A DNA stretch of 64,000 nucleotides from Polaribacter ponticola (GCF_026191475.2 NZ_JAOSLC020000003.1:1643001-1707000), one strand, 5' to 3'; shown: positions 27,441-37,638, counted from the first letter of the stretch. Numbers and translations are program-made. Notes: generated from the letters alone by a model not told the origin.

Positions 27441-27920
27441 TTAATTATTTTGAATAAATTTTGACAAATTTTCTTTGTTCATCTGCACAACAGACCAATC
27501 ATTTAAGTAGGTTGCTCCTGTGCTTTTATAAAAGTTAATTGCATTCGTATTCCAATCTATAACTTCCCAAGCAACTCTATTAAAATTGTTTGCATGAGCA
27601 TATTTTAAAACTGCAGAATACAGAGCTTTACCAGCACCAATTTTGCGTTTACTTTTAGTTACCATTAAATCTTCTAAATGTATTGTTTTACCTTTCCAGG
27701 TAGAGTAACGTTCATAAAACAATGCAATACCAATAACTACATTGTTTTCTTCTGCTACAAAAAATTTAAACTTAGGATTATCTGAAAAACCATCTTCTAA
27801 TAAGTTGTTTACCGTAATCTCAACGGCTTCAGGTTCTTTTTCAAAAACAGCTAATTCTATAATTAAATCTAATAAAGATTGTACATCTTTCTCTTGTCCT
27901 ATTCTAATATTAAAACTCAT
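27441..27920 (-). CDS. GNAT family N-acetyltransferase
   Basis: 159 residues. Clear GNAT pattern: FFVAEENNVVIGIALFYERYSTW, then LEDLMVTKSKRKIGAGKALYSAVL, in which K-R-K-I-G-A-G-K-A is the acetyl-CoA loop, and finally VAWEVIDWNTNAINFYKSTGA. The overall pattern (NIRIGQEKDVQSLLDLIIELA at the start, W-x-V-I-D-W-N near the end) is that of the spermidine/diamine acetyltransferase-like group, but substrate is not certain. Upstream gene of aspartate kinase in the same direction. Confidence 0.87.
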   Translation of the reverse strand: MSFNIRIGQEKDVQSLLDLIIELAVFEKEPEAVEITVNNLLEDGFSDNPKFKFFVAEENNVVIGIALFYERYSTWKGKTIHLEDLMVTKSKRKIGAGKALYSAVLKYAHANNFNRVAWEVIDWNTNAINFYKSTGATYLNDWSVVQMNKENLSKFIQNN

Positions 27921-28134
27921 ATTATAAAATTTTTATCAAAGATAGTTTTTTTGCTTTCGTCTAAAAATAATTTAGCTTTTTGAACATTTATTTTTGATTT
28001 GTTTAAATTTTTTACCAAATTAAAATCACTAATTGATTAACAAATAAAGTAACTTAAAATAAAAGTACTAACGAAATCGGTGTAGTACAGTAAATTTTTA
28101 GCATCTTTGTAAGACTAAACAATCATTTTTAAAA

Positions 28135-29145
28135 ATGGCAAAGAAAAATCAAACTTTAGGTGAGTTTATTATTGAAAATCAAGATTCATTTAAATACACT
28201 TCTGGAGAACTTTCTAGATTAATTAACTCAATAAGATTAGCAGCAAAAGTTGTAAATCACGAAGTAAATAAAGCAGGTTTAGTAGATATTACTGGTGCTG
28301 CTGGAGACACAAACATTCAAGGTGAGGATCAACAAAAATTAGATGTTTATGCTAATGAAAAATTTATACAAACCCTTACTAAAAGAAATATTGTTTGCGG
28401 TATTGCAAGTGAAGAAGAAGATGATTTTGTTGCCATAAATAGTCAAGACGAAAACAACCAAAATAAATATGTAGTATTAATAGACCCTTTAGATGGTTCT
28501 TCTAATATTGATGTAAATGTATCTGTAGGAACTATTTTTTCTATATTTAGACGTGTAACTCCTGCTGGAACTCCTGTTAAAATAGAAGATTTTTTACAGA
28601 AAGGTAGCGAACAAGTTGCTGCTGGTTATGTGGTTTATGGAACCTCTACGATGTTAGTTTACACAACAGGTGATGGCGTTAACGGTTTTACATTAAACCC
28701 TGCTATTGGTACTTTTTACTTATCGCACCCAAACATGACTTTTCCTGAAGATGGTAGTATTTACTCTGTAAATGAAGGTAATTATATGGATTTCCCTCAA
28801 GGAATAAAAAAATATATAAAATACTGTCAGGAAGAAGAAGGAGAGAGACCTTACACAAGTAGATATATAGGTTCATTAGTTTCTGATTTTCATAGAAATA
28901 TGATAAAAGGAGGTATTTATATGTATCCTAAAGGCTCTAGAAACCCGAATGGAAAACTACGTTTATTATATGAATGTAATCCAATGGCATTTTTAGCAGA
29001 ACAAGCTAATGGTAAAGCTTCTGATGGCTATATAAGAACTATGGATGTTGAACCTACAGAACTACACCAAAGAGTACCTTTTGTTTGTGGAAGTAAAAAC
29101 ATGGTAGACAAAGTTGAGGAGTTTATGAGTGAGTTTGGAGAATAA
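28135..29145 (+). CDS. fbp: fructose-1,6-bisphosphatase class I
   Basis: 336 residues, the normal length of class I enzymes. The metal/substrate signature [26 protein letters not shown] segment is intact, preceded by ASEEEDD metal ligands; the [24 protein letters not shown] segment near residue 275 completes the active site. Gluconeogenic step from fructose-1,6-bisphosphate to fructose-6-phosphate. It stands alone, with about 200 bases of AT-rich DNA before it and about 110 bases after it before the sod promoter. A CATCTTTG at 28102-28109 may be its -7 box, with no clear -33 partner. Confidence 0.96.
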   Translation: MAKKNQTLGEFIIENQDSFKYTSGELSRLINSIRLAAKVVNHEVNKAGLVDITGAAGDTNIQGEDQQKLDVYANEKFIQTLTKRNIVCGIASEEEDDFVAINSQDENNQNKYVVLIDPLDGSSNIDVNVSVGTIFSIFRRVTPAGTPVKIEDFLQKGSEQVAAGYVVYGTSTMLVYTTGDGVNGFTLNPAIGTFYLSHPNMTFPEDGSIYSVNEGNYMDFPQGIKKYIKYCQEEEGERPYTSRYIGSLVSDFHRNMIKGGIYMYPKGSRNPNGKLRLLYECNPMAFLAEQANGKASDGYIRTMDVEPTELHQRVPFVCGSKNMVDKVEEFMSEFGE

Positions 29146-29186
29146 ATCATTTCTATTCAACTATAAATATTCAAACCACTTACTTC

Positions 29187-29217
29187 TTGTAAAACTATTT
29201 TTTAATGGTTAAATTTG
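29187..29217 (+). promoter_or_regulatory. promoter of the superoxide dismutase gene
   Basis: TTG at 29187-29189, 20 bases, then TAAATTTG at 29210-29217, matching the Bacteroidetes -33/-7 consensus. Expected start of transcription is near 29224, about 33 bases before the ATG. Confidence 0.65.
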
Positions 29218-29256
29218 TAAACGAAATTATTTTAATCACACTAAATATAAAAAATT

Positions 29257-29865
29257 ATGGCTTTTGAATTACCTGAATTAGGTTTTGCATATGATGCATT
29301 AGAACCAAATATTGATGCAAGAACGATGGAAATACATCATACAAAACATCATAACGGATATACAAGTAAATTAAATGCAGCAATTGCTGGTACTGATTTA
29401 GAAGGAAAATCTATCGAAGATATTCTTACTAATTTAGACATGAGTAATGGTGCAGTTAGAAACAATGGAGGTGGTTTTTATAATCACTCTTTATTTTGGA
29501 CAGTTTTAAACCCAAATGATAGAGGTTATTTATCTGGAGAATTAAAAGATGCTATTGAAGCCGCTTTTGGTTCTAAAGAAGCTTTTATAGAAGCTTTTTC
29601 TAAAGCTGCAGCAACTCAATTTGGTTCTGGATGGGCTTGGTTGTGTGTTTTACCTGGAGGAAAAGTAGAAGTTTGTTCTACACCAAACCAAGATAATCCA
29701 TTAATGCCAGGTGTTACTTGTGGCGGAACTCCAATCTTAGGTTTAGATGTTTGGGAACACGCATATTACTTAAACTACCAAAACAGAAGACCAGATTATA
29801 TAGATGCATTCTTTAAAGTAGTAAACTGGAATGAAGCTGAAAAGCGTTATGCCGCAGCAAAATAA
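29257..29865 (+). CDS. sodB: superoxide dismutase, Fe/Mn type
   Basis: 202 residues. Metal ligands are visible in order: H in the [14 protein letters not shown] region, H in [12 protein letters not shown] and H in [30 protein letters not shown] and [17 protein letters not shown] are typical of the family. Converts superoxide to hydrogen peroxide and oxygen. The metal preference (Fe, Mn or either) cannot be decided reliably. No signal peptide, so cytoplasmic. It has its own promoter upstream and a strong terminator downstream, so it is a single-gene transcript. Confidence 0.96.
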   Translation: MAFELPELGFAYDALEPNIDARTMEIHHTKHHNGYTSKLNAAIAGTDLEGKSIEDILTNLDMSNGAVRNNGGGFYNHSLFWTVLNPNDRGYLSGELKDAIEAAFGSKEAFIEAFSKAAATQFGSGWAWLCVLPGGKVEVCSTPNQDNPLMPGVTCGGTPILGLDVWEHAYYLNYQNRRPDYIDAFFKVVNWNEAEKRYAAAK

Positions 29866-29905
29866 ATTTTCACTGTATCTATAAAGTATAAATGATATAC
29901 AACAC

Positions 29906-29937
29906 AAAAAGCATCCAAAATATTTTGGATGCTTTTT
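29906..29937. terminator. bidirectional terminator between sod and the secreted protein gene
   Basis: AAAAAGCATCCAAAA and TTTTGGATGCTTTTT pair over 15 bases with a two-base centre. It serves sod on the plus strand (41 bases after the stop) and the convergent gene ending at 29981 on the minus strand. The core GCATCC/GGATGC is shared with the terminator at 34674-34701. Confidence 0.88.
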
Positions 29938-29980
29938 TATTAAATTTAATTCAAAACAAAGTACTTACTTCTTCTCTTTC

Positions 29981-31761
29981 TTAATTCATTCTGTCTTTCC
30001 AAATTCTATGATAAGCAGGATTTTCTTTTTCTCCTCTTTTTAATTCGTCCATTGCTAATTTAAACGCATTAAAAAGTTCTTTACCCTTAATTATATTATA
30101 AACAGCATCTTCTGGTCCGCCTCCTAATGCATTATATTTACCTGCTTCTTCTAATGATTTTGCTTTTGTAGAAAAATCCATTTGAAAATACTGTCCTGCC
30201 ATTCTATAAGAAACGTTTGGAGCAAATGCAACAATCTTAACTATCGGGTTTAAACCAGAGGTTTTTAAATCGAAATCTAAATCTATAGTTACTGCAATAA
30301 GACCATCTAATTTTAATTGCTGAATAATTTTTTCATTTGTATAATCCGCAGGAAAAGTTGTTTTTATATCTTTAATATAATCTAAAGCACCAGTTCTAAT
30401 TAACCTTTTAGTTCCGTAAGCACCTTTTTCAATAAAAGTACTAGTAACCGTATCTTTAATAGGTTTCATATCCTTATATGCTTTTGCGTTAATTACATCA
30501 TTTACTGATACTACGTTTACACCAAGTTGGTTTAAATTACTTTTAAACTCATCATACAATTTATCTACAAAAGCTTGCCAAGAATTATCTGTTAACTTTG
30601 GAAACCACTTTTTTATAGTAGTTGTGGTAGTCGTGGTTGTTTTTATATTAAAATTTGTTTTTGAACTTGTGCTAACTGTAGTTTTCTCTTTATGTAAATT
30701 ACCTCTTACTACAAATGATGAAATACCAATATTTTTCATCATTTTTATAGGTGGATTCATATATGGATTTGCTTTTACAATATTCACATTATATTCGCCT
30801 TCTATCGTTTTAAATTTACCTGAAGCTTTTGTGTTTTTATCCTTACTAAAAGAGTTTGATATTAAATTTCCGCCAACAATATCTCCTTTTACTAAAATTG
30901 GTGTAAAGTCTGAAAAAGTTCCTGTCTTTTGTATAACACCTATATCTGTATTATAAATCATTTGGTGCTTTGTTCTTATTACAGATAACGTATTTTTCTT
31001 AACAATTGGTAAAGGTGAGTTTTCAAAATTCTTAAAAGACTCTTTAGGGATTGTAATTGTATTTGTAGCCTTTGAAGGAATTAAATTTGAGTTTACCTTT
31101 AAACTCATAGCGCTAATAACAATATCTACATATAATTCAGAATCTAAATCTGTATCTCCTCCTTCTAATTCAATTACTACATCTTCAGTTCCATCAATAA
31201 TAATATCTCCTCCTTTTTTTACTCCATTAACAGAAATAATTTTAAGTGGAGCAACAGGATCTAAGACAACATTTACTTTATCTCCATTAGAGCTTGTAAT
31301 TTCTACTACTTGAGTTCCTCTCTTATCTGGACTAAATCCCTGAAAATAAGTTCCCATTCCTGCTTTTTCAAGCTTTGTTCCGTTCAATTTTACATCTCCA
31401 TCTGTGTCTGCAAAACCAATGCCGTTATAATTAAAAAATACAAGTGATACTCCTTCTCCACAAGTTTCCCAACCAGGAGTTTTAGTAGCATAGTCTAGTT
31501 GATTTCTTGGAGCTAAACCAGATGCATAATTAATACCTAAAGCAACATCTTTTAAATTAGATTTTGGCCTTACTTTTAATAAACCTCCTACAGCCTTAGA
31601 AATTAGCTTCATCGGTTTTAATTTTCCAAAAACACTTTCTTTATGCACATAGCCACATTTATAAGCTTTCAATTCTTTTTTCTTTAAAAAGGATTGCCCA
31701 TTTGTAGATAAAAACATAAATAGTAGACCAATTATAATAGTATTTTTTTTCCAATTTTCAT
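29981..31761 (-). CDS. secreted protein of unknown function, one-base shift in signal peptide
   Basis: I do not recognise this protein. The large frame starts at 31717, but the sequence before it reads as a proper signal peptide (MKIGKKNTIIIGLLFMFLST) from an ATG at 31761 if one A is added to the 8-base run 31743-31750, giving about 593 residues. The mature part begins with KKKELKAYKCGYVHKES, has a beta-rich middle with carbohydrate-module-like segments (VLDPVAPLKIISVNGVKKGG, VIELEGGDTDLD), a run of eight threonines, and a helical C-terminal part including SWQAFVDKLYDEFKSNLNQL that recalls exported CsgG-neighbour proteins only weakly. No T9SS tail is visible. It shares its operator and promoter layout with the ELWxxDGT gene upstream. 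Confidence 0.7.
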
Positions 31762-31790
31762 TTTGTTGTTTTTTAGGTTTAAAATAATTA

Positions 31791-31839
31791 CAAAAATAGA
31801 TGCCTTTTCAACTCTAAAAAATAAGGCAAATGCCCTATT
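31791..31839 (-). promoter_or_regulatory. palindromic operator plus -7 box before the secreted protein gene
   Basis: A 20-base imperfect palindrome AATAAGGCAAATGCCCTATT (31820-31839) is followed, on the minus strand, 21 bases later by TATTTTTG (31798-31791) as a -7 box. The start codon is 29 bases further. The same layout with 17 of 20 identical operator bases and the same 21-base spacing is found at 34615-34663. The operator replaces the -33 box, the typical place for an activator. Confidence 0.7.
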
Positions 31840-31848
31840 TTACTTCTA

Positions 31849-34587
31849 CTAAGTTTTAATAAATTTTCTACTATAACTTCCTATTTTAGTTTTTACTTTA
31901 ACAACATAAATTCCATTAGTAAGCATTGAAACATTAATACTATTTGCTTTAATCTCTTTATTTGAACACCTAAAAACCTCTTTACCTAATAAATTAAATA
32001 TCCCTACAGCTTCAATAATTTGGTTTTCTACTTTGATATTTATAATATTTGTAGTTGGATTTGGGTAAATAGATACTTTTTCTAAAGTATTAAAACTCTC
32101 TTTATTTATACCCAAAGCACTCTGCTCCAACATAAACAATTCAAACCCATTGTTTCCATTATCAGCAGAAAAATATAAAATATCATTATGTTTAAAAAAT
32201 ATATTGGGATTACTTCCTCCTCGATATTGAATTTGTGATGGATTTATATCTTGAAACATTTTTGTTCCCTCATCAGAACCGTCTGACATCCATAATTCAT
32301 AATCATATAAAGGGTTATTAGTTGGATCTTGTGGCGCATTAAAAAATACAAAGTCACCAATACTTCCAATATTTGTAATCTGTACACTACCCGAACCACT
32401 TACAATATCTTTTACCATTTGCGCACTAGATACTCCATTAGCTTTCCACAACTCTTTTCCATTTATTCCATTATTTGCAACAAAATAAAGTTTTCCGTTT
32501 ACATCTGTTAAAGCAGAAGGATAACTACTTGCAGTTCCTGAATTTACATCAAATACTTGCTGAATTGTTCCGGAATAAGTGATTGCCCAAAGCTCTGTTC
32601 CTTTATTTAAATTTGGAGATTCTGCAGACAAATAGATTTCTGTTTTATAAATTATATTCGCTCCATTTCTATCTCCAATATCTCTAGAACCTCCTATTTT
32701 AAAATTAGACGGGTTTTTTAAATTTGTTTTAATCGTATTTGCTTCTGTACCGTCACTTTCCCATAAATAAGTACCACTGCCATCGAAAGCTGAAAAATAA
32801 AGTTTATTTAGATAAGAGTGAACAGTAAGATTATTAACATAACTACCTCCGTTTGTATTAATATCTTTTACTAAAACTGTTCCAGAATTTGAACCGTCAG
32901 ATTTCCAAAGCTCAACACTTGACTCACCATTATTAGCCGCAAAAAATAATTCATTATTTAAAACTACTAATTTAGAATTGTTAATGCTATTTGAATTAGC
33001 TCCATTAATATTGGCTACAATTTTAGTGTTTGCTTTCGTACCATCTGTTTCCCAAAGCTCCATACCACTAGTTCCATTACTTCCTACAAAAAACAATTTA
33101 TTATTAAGTATTGCTAAGTTACTATTTCCTAAACCATTTTCATTTCCTGGGTTTAAATCAAAAACATTAATCGTACCTGTTTCAGTGCCATCCGTTTTCC
33201 ACAATTCGTTTCCTTTTTCTTTATCAGAAGCCATAAAATAAACTTCACCATTAAATTCTATAAAATTTTGAGGATTACTATACGCTGGCCCAATGTTTAT
33301 ATCTTTTAAAAGAGTTGGGGTTCCAGATTCTAAAAGCCAAAGCTCTCTACCATTTTCTCCATTATCGGCAGAAAACAAAACGTTATCTCCAAACTTAAAA
33401 AAATTTTGAACATTAGAAGAATTAGTTCCCTCTTTATTAATATCCTTTAAAATTTTTGTTCCAGATACTGTACCGTCAGATATCCATAATTCTTTTCCAA
33501 ACCAATTCTTATCTGATGCTGTAAAAATTACATTCCCATTAAAATCAATTATATCTTCAATATTATTATCATCAAATTCTGGATGAATATCTTTTAATAG
33601 TTGGGTTCCAGATGCTGTACCATCAGTAACCCAAATTTCATAACCGTTACTATCATTTCCTTGAAAATACAACTTATTACCAGAAATCATATATTGTCCA
33701 TTATGCCAAAACTCTTTAACATCGGTATTAATTTTTGAGGTACCTTCCTTAGTTCCATCTGAAAACCAAAAACTATTTCCGAAGTTAAAAAAGCACAACT
33801 TAGAGTTAAAAATAAAAAAACTTTTTACATTACTTTCTAAATCCATAACTTCTAAGGTACCCGATTCAGATCCATCGGATTTCCACAATTTTGTCCCATA
33901 AACAAAGAACAATTCGTTGTTAAAAACCACAATTGGTGTATTTGTAGAAAATGTACTTCCTGAACCCACATTAACATCTTTTACTTGTACAGTACCAGTT
34001 TCTGTACCATCAGTTTTCCATAATTCATTCCCTTGATTCGAATTACCTTTTGCTGAAAAATATATTTGATCATTCATTTTTATAAATCTCGAAGTGCCAA
34101 AAACAGAGAAATCTTTAATCTTTATAGTTCCAGATTCTGTCCCATCGGTTTTCCATAATTTATTTTCTGCCGTAAAAATCATTTCATCATTAATCGTATC
34201 ATGAAAAGATTGAATAGAAGTGAATTTTTTTATTTTTCTAGTTCCAGATTCTGTACCATCGGTTTTCCAAAGGAAAAACTCATCATTATCTGCAGCAAAA
34301 AAGTACATAAAATTATTAGAAACAAATGGGGACAGAGTAGTCATACCACTTTCTAAACCAGGTATAAAATCTTTAAACAATTCTGTTCCAGATTCTGTTC
34401 CGTCGGTTTTCCATAATTCTTGCCCATGAATTCCATCATCTGCTATAAAATAAATAAGACCATTAAATTGAGTTTTACCTGTAGGATTACTTGAATAAGT
34501 ACCTAAATTAATATCTTTAAGTAATACAGCTTGACAAAAACTATTAAGAAACGATAAGAAGAAAATTAAGAGTAATGATTTTTTCAT
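31849..34587 (-). CDS. ELWxxDGT-repeat protein with T9SS type A sorting domain
   Basis: 912 residues. Signal peptide 1-19 (MKKSLLLIFFLSF...CQA). The body is about 16 repeats of roughly 45-55 residues, each with a core like ELWKTDGTESGT (variants LWKSDGSESGT, FWFSDGTKEGT, ELWETDGTKANT), the ELWxxDGT repeat, which probably forms a beta-propeller or solenoid. The last 75 residues are a type A T9SS sorting domain (VSIYPNPTTNIINIKVE, GIYVVKVKTKIGSYSRKFIKT), so the protein is exported to the cell surface or medium. Function of ELWxxDGT proteins is largely unknown; adhesion is often guessed. Transcribed alone from the promoter at 34615-34663; the next gene downstream has a matching promoter. Confidence 0.9.
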   Translation of the reverse strand: MKKSLLLIFFLSFLNSFCQAVLLKDINLGTYSSNPTGKTQFNGLIYFIADDGIHGQELWKTDGTESGTELFKDFIPGLESGMTTLSPFVSNNFMYFFAADNDEFFLWKTDGTESGTRKIKKFTSIQSFHDTINDEMIFTAENKLWKTDGTESGTIKIKDFSVFGTSRFIKMNDQIYFSAKGNSNQGNELWKTDGTETGTVQVKDVNVGSGSTFSTNTPIVVFNNELFFVYGTKLWKSDGSESGTLEVMDLESNVKSFFIFNSKLCFFNFGNSFWFSDGTKEGTSKINTDVKEFWHNGQYMISGNKLYFQGNDSNGYEIWVTDGTASGTQLLKDIHPEFDDNNIEDIIDFNGNVIFTASDKNWFGKELWISDGTVSGTKILKDINKEGTNSSNVQNFFKFGDNVLFSADNGENGRELWLLESGTPTLLKDINIGPAYSNPQNFIEFNGEVYFMASDKEKGNELWKTDGTETGTINVFDLNPGNENGLGNSNLAILNNKLFFVGSNGTSGMELWETDGTKANTKIVANINGANSNSINNSKLVVLNNELFFAANNGESSVELWKSDGSNSGTVLVKDINTNGGSYVNNLTVHSYLNKLYFSAFDGSGTYLWESDGTEANTIKTNLKNPSNFKIGGSRDIGDRNGANIIYKTEIYLSAESPNLNKGTELWAITYSGTIQQVFDVNSGTASSYPSALTDVNGKLYFVANNGINGKELWKANGVSSAQMVKDIVSGSGSVQITNIGSIGDFVFFNAPQDPTNNPLYDYELWMSDGSDEGTKMFQDINPSQIQYRGGSNPNIFFKHNDILYFSADNGNNGFELFMLEQSALGINKESFNTLEKVSIYPNPTTNIINIKVENQIIEAVGIFNLLGKEVFRCSNKEIKANSINVSMLTNGIYVVKVKTKIGSYSRKFIKT

Positions 34588-34614
34588 AACATATTGATTT
34601 TAAAATTAATACTC

Positions 34615-34663
34615 CAAAAATCGAATATATGTCCATCAATTTCAATAAGGCATCTGCCGTATT
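34615..34663 (-). promoter_or_regulatory. palindromic operator plus -7-like box before the ELWxxDGT gene
   Basis: Operator AATAAGGCATCTGCCGTATT at 34644-34663, then 21 bases, then GATTTTTG (34622-34615, minus strand), one base off the TAnnTTTG box. The ATG is 27 bases further. Spacing and operator match the site at 31791-31839. Confidence 0.68.
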
Positions 34664-34673
34664 TTTAAAACAA

Positions 34674-34701
34674 AAAAAGCATCCAGAATTGGATGCTTTT
34701 T
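34674..34701. terminator. terminator downstream of the PurF-like gene
   Basis: AAAAAGCATCCA and TGGATGCTTTTT pair over 12 bases around GAAT. On the minus strand it lies 21 bases past the stop of the gene at 34722 and just before the operator of the ELWxxDGT gene, so it isolates the two transcripts. Confidence 0.85.
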
Positions 34702-34721
34702 AAAATTATAAGTTTTACAAC

Positions 34722-36620
34722 TTAATATGCCCTTTCATCATTTCCTTCATAAAAGTTTATGAAAGCTTGATTTACAACTCTCATTCCACCTGGTGTAGGA
34801 TAATCTCCTGTAAAATACCAATCTCCTAAATTATCAGGACAAGCTTTATGCAAACCCTCTACAGTTTGGTAAATCACTTCAACATCCGCATCTATATCAT
34901 CCGTTTTTAACATCTGCGCTATTTTAGCAGAAACCTCTTCGGTTGTAAAAGAACTATAAATATCTTTTACATGATTTATAATTTCTTCATCATTTTTAGA
35001 TTGTTGTTCTTTACATTTCTTATAAACATCGTCTACTATATGATACTTATTATGATCCTTAAGCAACTCTAAAGCTGCCTTAAAAGCGATAAAAGCCTCA
35101 ATTCTAGCCATATCAATTCCATAACAATCTGGATATCTAATTTGAGGAGCAGAAGAAACTACAACTATTTTCTTAGGGCTTAACCTGTCTAATATTTTAA
35201 TAATACTCTTTTTTAATGTTGTACCTCGAACAATACTATCATCAATAATTACTAAATTATCTGTAGGTTTTACAACTCCATAAGTAATATCGTAAACGTG
35301 TTCTACTAAATCATCTCTAGAACTATCGTCTGCAATAAAGGTTCTTAATTTAGCATCTTTAATAGCAATTTTCTCAAAACGAGGTCTTTCTGATAAAATT
35401 TCCGTTACCCTTTCTGCTGATAATTTTCCATCTCCAGCTAAAATTTTTGCTGTTTTTTGCTGATTTAAAACATCCTCTGCAGCTTCCGTCATTCCATAAA
35501 AAGAAGTTTCTGCTGTATTAGGAATGTATGAAAACACTGAATTTGATATATCTGAATCAATTGATTTTAAAATTTTTGGAAACACATATTTTCCTAAATT
35601 TTTACGTTCTTCATAAATACCTGCATCACTTCCTCTAGAAAAATAAATACGCTCAAATGAACAAGCTTTATTTTCTCTTGGCTCATTAACCTTCTTTATA
35701 GAAACCTTACCACTTTTCTTAATAATTAATGCATGACCTCTCTCTAATTCTTGAACTTTATCTATTTTAACATTAAATACAGTTTGAATAACTGGTCTTT
35801 CTGACGCTACAACTACAACCTCATCGTCTTCATAAAAATATGTAGGTCTAATTCCGTTAGGATCTCTTAAAACAAAAGCATCTCCATGCCCAACTAAACC
35901 TGCCATTGCGTAACCTCCATCCCAATTTTTAGAAGATCTTTTTAAAACTTTTTTTAAGCTTAAATTTTCTTCTATATAAGGGGATGCATCTCTTTTGCTA
36001 AATCCTTTTTTCTTAGCTTGCTGGTACAGTTTTGCTACTTCATCTTCTAAAAAATGCCCAATCTTTTCCATTACAGTTACTGTATCTGTAGCTTCTTTTG
36101 GATGCTGACCTAATTCTATAAGCTCTTCTAACATCTGCTTAGAGTTGGTCATATTAAAGTTACCTGCAACAATTAAGTTTTGGTGCCTCCAATTACTTTG
36201 ACGTAAAAAAGGATGTACGCTTTCTATAGAATTTTTACCAAACGTACCATAACGTACATGACCTAAGAATAAATTTCCAACATAAGGCATATTTTCTTCT
36301 TGCCATGCTATATCATCTTTCTTATCTGGATTTTCCTCTAAAACACCATTTAATCGACCATTAATTTGCGCAAAAATATCTTGAATAGGTGTAGGTTTAT
36401 TAGAACGTACTCTACTTATATATCTTGTACCTGGTTCTACGTTAAATTTTACACTAGCAAAACCAGCTCCATCTTGTCCACGGTTATGCTGTTTTTCCAT
36501 TAATAAATACATTTTATTAATTCCGTAAAAAGCAGTTCCGTATTTATCCTTATAAAATTGTAATGGTTTTTTTAATCTAACTAATGCAATTCCGCATTCG
36601 TGTTTAATTGCGTCACTCAT
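34722..36620 (-). CDS. amidophosphoribosyltransferase-like protein (PurF family, long form)
   Basis: 632 residues. The class II glutamine amidotransferase nucleophile is C9 in MSDAIKHECGIA, implying removal of an 8-residue propeptide; HNRGQDGAGFASV and HVRYGT follow as expected. The PRPP-binding motif VIIDDSIVRGTT near 467 marks the phosphoribosyltransferase domain. Reaction by homology: PRPP plus glutamine to 5-phosphoribosylamine. At 632 residues it is longer than typical PurF (about 500), with an extra C-terminal part (about 530-632, EEIINHVKDIYSSFTTEEV...). Many Flavobacteria carry this long form besides a normal purF, so I do not assign the symbol. It sits between two terminators, so it is a single-gene transcript. 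Confidence 0.85.
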   Translation of the reverse strand: MSDAIKHECGIALVRLKKPLQFYKDKYGTAFYGINKMYLLMEKQHNRGQDGAGFASVKFNVEPGTRYISRVRSNKPTPIQDIFAQINGRLNGVLEENPDKKDDIAWQEENMPYVGNLFLGHVRYGTFGKNSIESVHPFLRQSNWRHQNLIVAGNFNMTNSKQMLEELIELGQHPKEATDTVTVMEKIGHFLEDEVAKLYQQAKKKGFSKRDASPYIEENLSLKKVLKRSSKNWDGGYAMAGLVGHGDAFVLRDPNGIRPTYFYEDDEVVVVASERPVIQTVFNVKIDKVQELERGHALIIKKSGKVSIKKVNEPRENKACSFERIYFSRGSDAGIYEERKNLGKYVFPKILKSIDSDISNSVFSYIPNTAETSFYGMTEAAEDVLNQQKTAKILAGDGKLSAERVTEILSERPRFEKIAIKDAKLRTFIADDSSRDDLVEHVYDITYGVVKPTDNLVIIDDSIVRGTTLKKSIIKILDRLSPKKIVVVSSAPQIRYPDCYGIDMARIEAFIAFKAALELLKDHNKYHIVDDVYKKCKEQQSKNDEEIINHVKDIYSSFTTEEVSAKIAQMLKTDDIDADVEVIYQTVEGLHKACPDNLGDWYFTGDYPTPGGMRVVNQAFINFYEGNDERAY

Positions 36621-36654
36621 TTTAATGGGTTGTTTTGTTGTGTTTTATGTATAA

Positions 36655-36684
36655 AAAAATCCGCGTTTTTAGGCGCGGATTTTT
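36655..36684 (-). terminator. terminator of the PfkB kinase gene
   Basis: AAAAATCCGCG (36655-36665) and CGCGGATTTTT (36674-36684) pair over 11 bases around an 8-base loop. It lies directly after the kinase stop on the minus strand and before the PurF-like start. Confidence 0.85.
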
Positions 36685-36686
36685 AT

Positions 36687-37613
36687 TTATGTTAACTCTA
36701 TATCGAATTGTGTTAATTCTTTAAACGCTTGCAAGCGTGTTTTAACTTCGTCGGTTGTAAGCTCTTGCATTCGTTCTGTACCAAATTTCTCTACACAGAA
36801 AGATGCTAAATTAGAACCGTAAATAATTGCGTTCTTCATGTTTTCAAAAGAAATATCTTCTGTCTTCGCTAAATAACCGCAGAAACCACCTGCAAAAGTA
36901 TCTCCTGCTCCTGTTGGATCAAAAACCTCTGCTAAAGGTAATGCTGGTGCATAAAACATTTTACCGTTGTTAAACAACAAAGCTCCATGTTCTCCTTTTT
37001 TAATAACTACATATTTAGGTCCCATTTTATGAATTTTCTTAGCAGCATTTACCAAAGAATATTCACCAGAAAGCTGACGCGCTTCTTCATCATTAATAGT
37101 TATTACATCTACTCTTTTTAAAACAGTATGTAAATCTGCTAAAGCAATGTCCATCCAAAAGTTCATCGTATCTAAAACTACTAACTTTGGTCTTTCATTC
37201 ATCTGATCTAAAACAGACGCTTGGGTTAAAGGATGTAAATTACCTAACATTACAATACCTGCATCTTTAAAATTTTCAGGAACCACCGGTGTAAAAGTCT
37301 CTAAAACATTTAGCTCTGTAATTAAAGTATCTCTAGAGTTCATATCATTATGATATTTTCCACTCCAGAAAAAAGTTTTTCCTTCATTTACAATTTCAAT
37401 TCCATCAGTATTAATTCCTTTAGAATTCATCATATCTAAATATGACTGTGGAAAATCTCCACCAACTACAGAAACAACTCCTGTTTTAACTCCAAACTGA
37501 CTTGCGGCTAAACCAACAAAAGTTCCAGATCCTCCAAGAATCTTATCTGTTTTACCAAAAGGTGTTTCAATTGCATCAAATGCTACAGTACCAACTGCTA
37601 ATAATTTGCTCAT
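36687..37613 (-). CDS. PfkB family carbohydrate/nucleoside kinase
   Basis: 308 residues. Ribokinase-fold signatures: the N-terminal GGSGTFVGLAASQFG (substrate side) and the C-terminal DPTGAGDTFAGGFCGYL, containing the catalytic aspartate of the GAGD motif. The sugar or nucleoside substrate cannot be fixed; the closest feel is to adenosine kinase/ribokinase-like proteins of Bacteroidetes that sit next to a PurF-like gene, so a role in purine or ribose metabolism is an inference from context. Divergent from sufE with about 75 bases between the two starts. Confidence 0.88.
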   Translation of the reverse strand: MSKLLAVGTVAFDAIETPFGKTDKILGGSGTFVGLAASQFGVKTGVVSVVGGDFPQSYLDMMNSKGINTDGIEIVNEGKTFFWSGKYHNDMNSRDTLITELNVLETFTPVVPENFKDAGIVMLGNLHPLTQASVLDQMNERPKLVVLDTMNFWMDIALADLHTVLKRVDVITINDEEARQLSGEYSLVNAAKKIHKMGPKYVVIKKGEHGALLFNNGKMFYAPALPLAEVFDPTGAGDTFAGGFCGYLAKTEDISFENMKNAIIYGSNLASFCVEKFGTERMQELTTDEVKTRLQAFKELTQFDIELT

Positions 37614-37638
37614 TTCTTAAATTTAATCAGTAATTTTG
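37605..37638 (+). promoter_or_regulatory. promoter of the sufE-SufT-DUF2480 cluster
   Basis: TTTG at 37605-37608, 22 bases, then TAATTTTG at 37631-37638, fitting the -33/-7 pattern at the long end of the spacing. The -33 box lies within the start region of the divergent kinase gene. The sufE ATG is 50 bases downstream. Confidence 0.5.
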
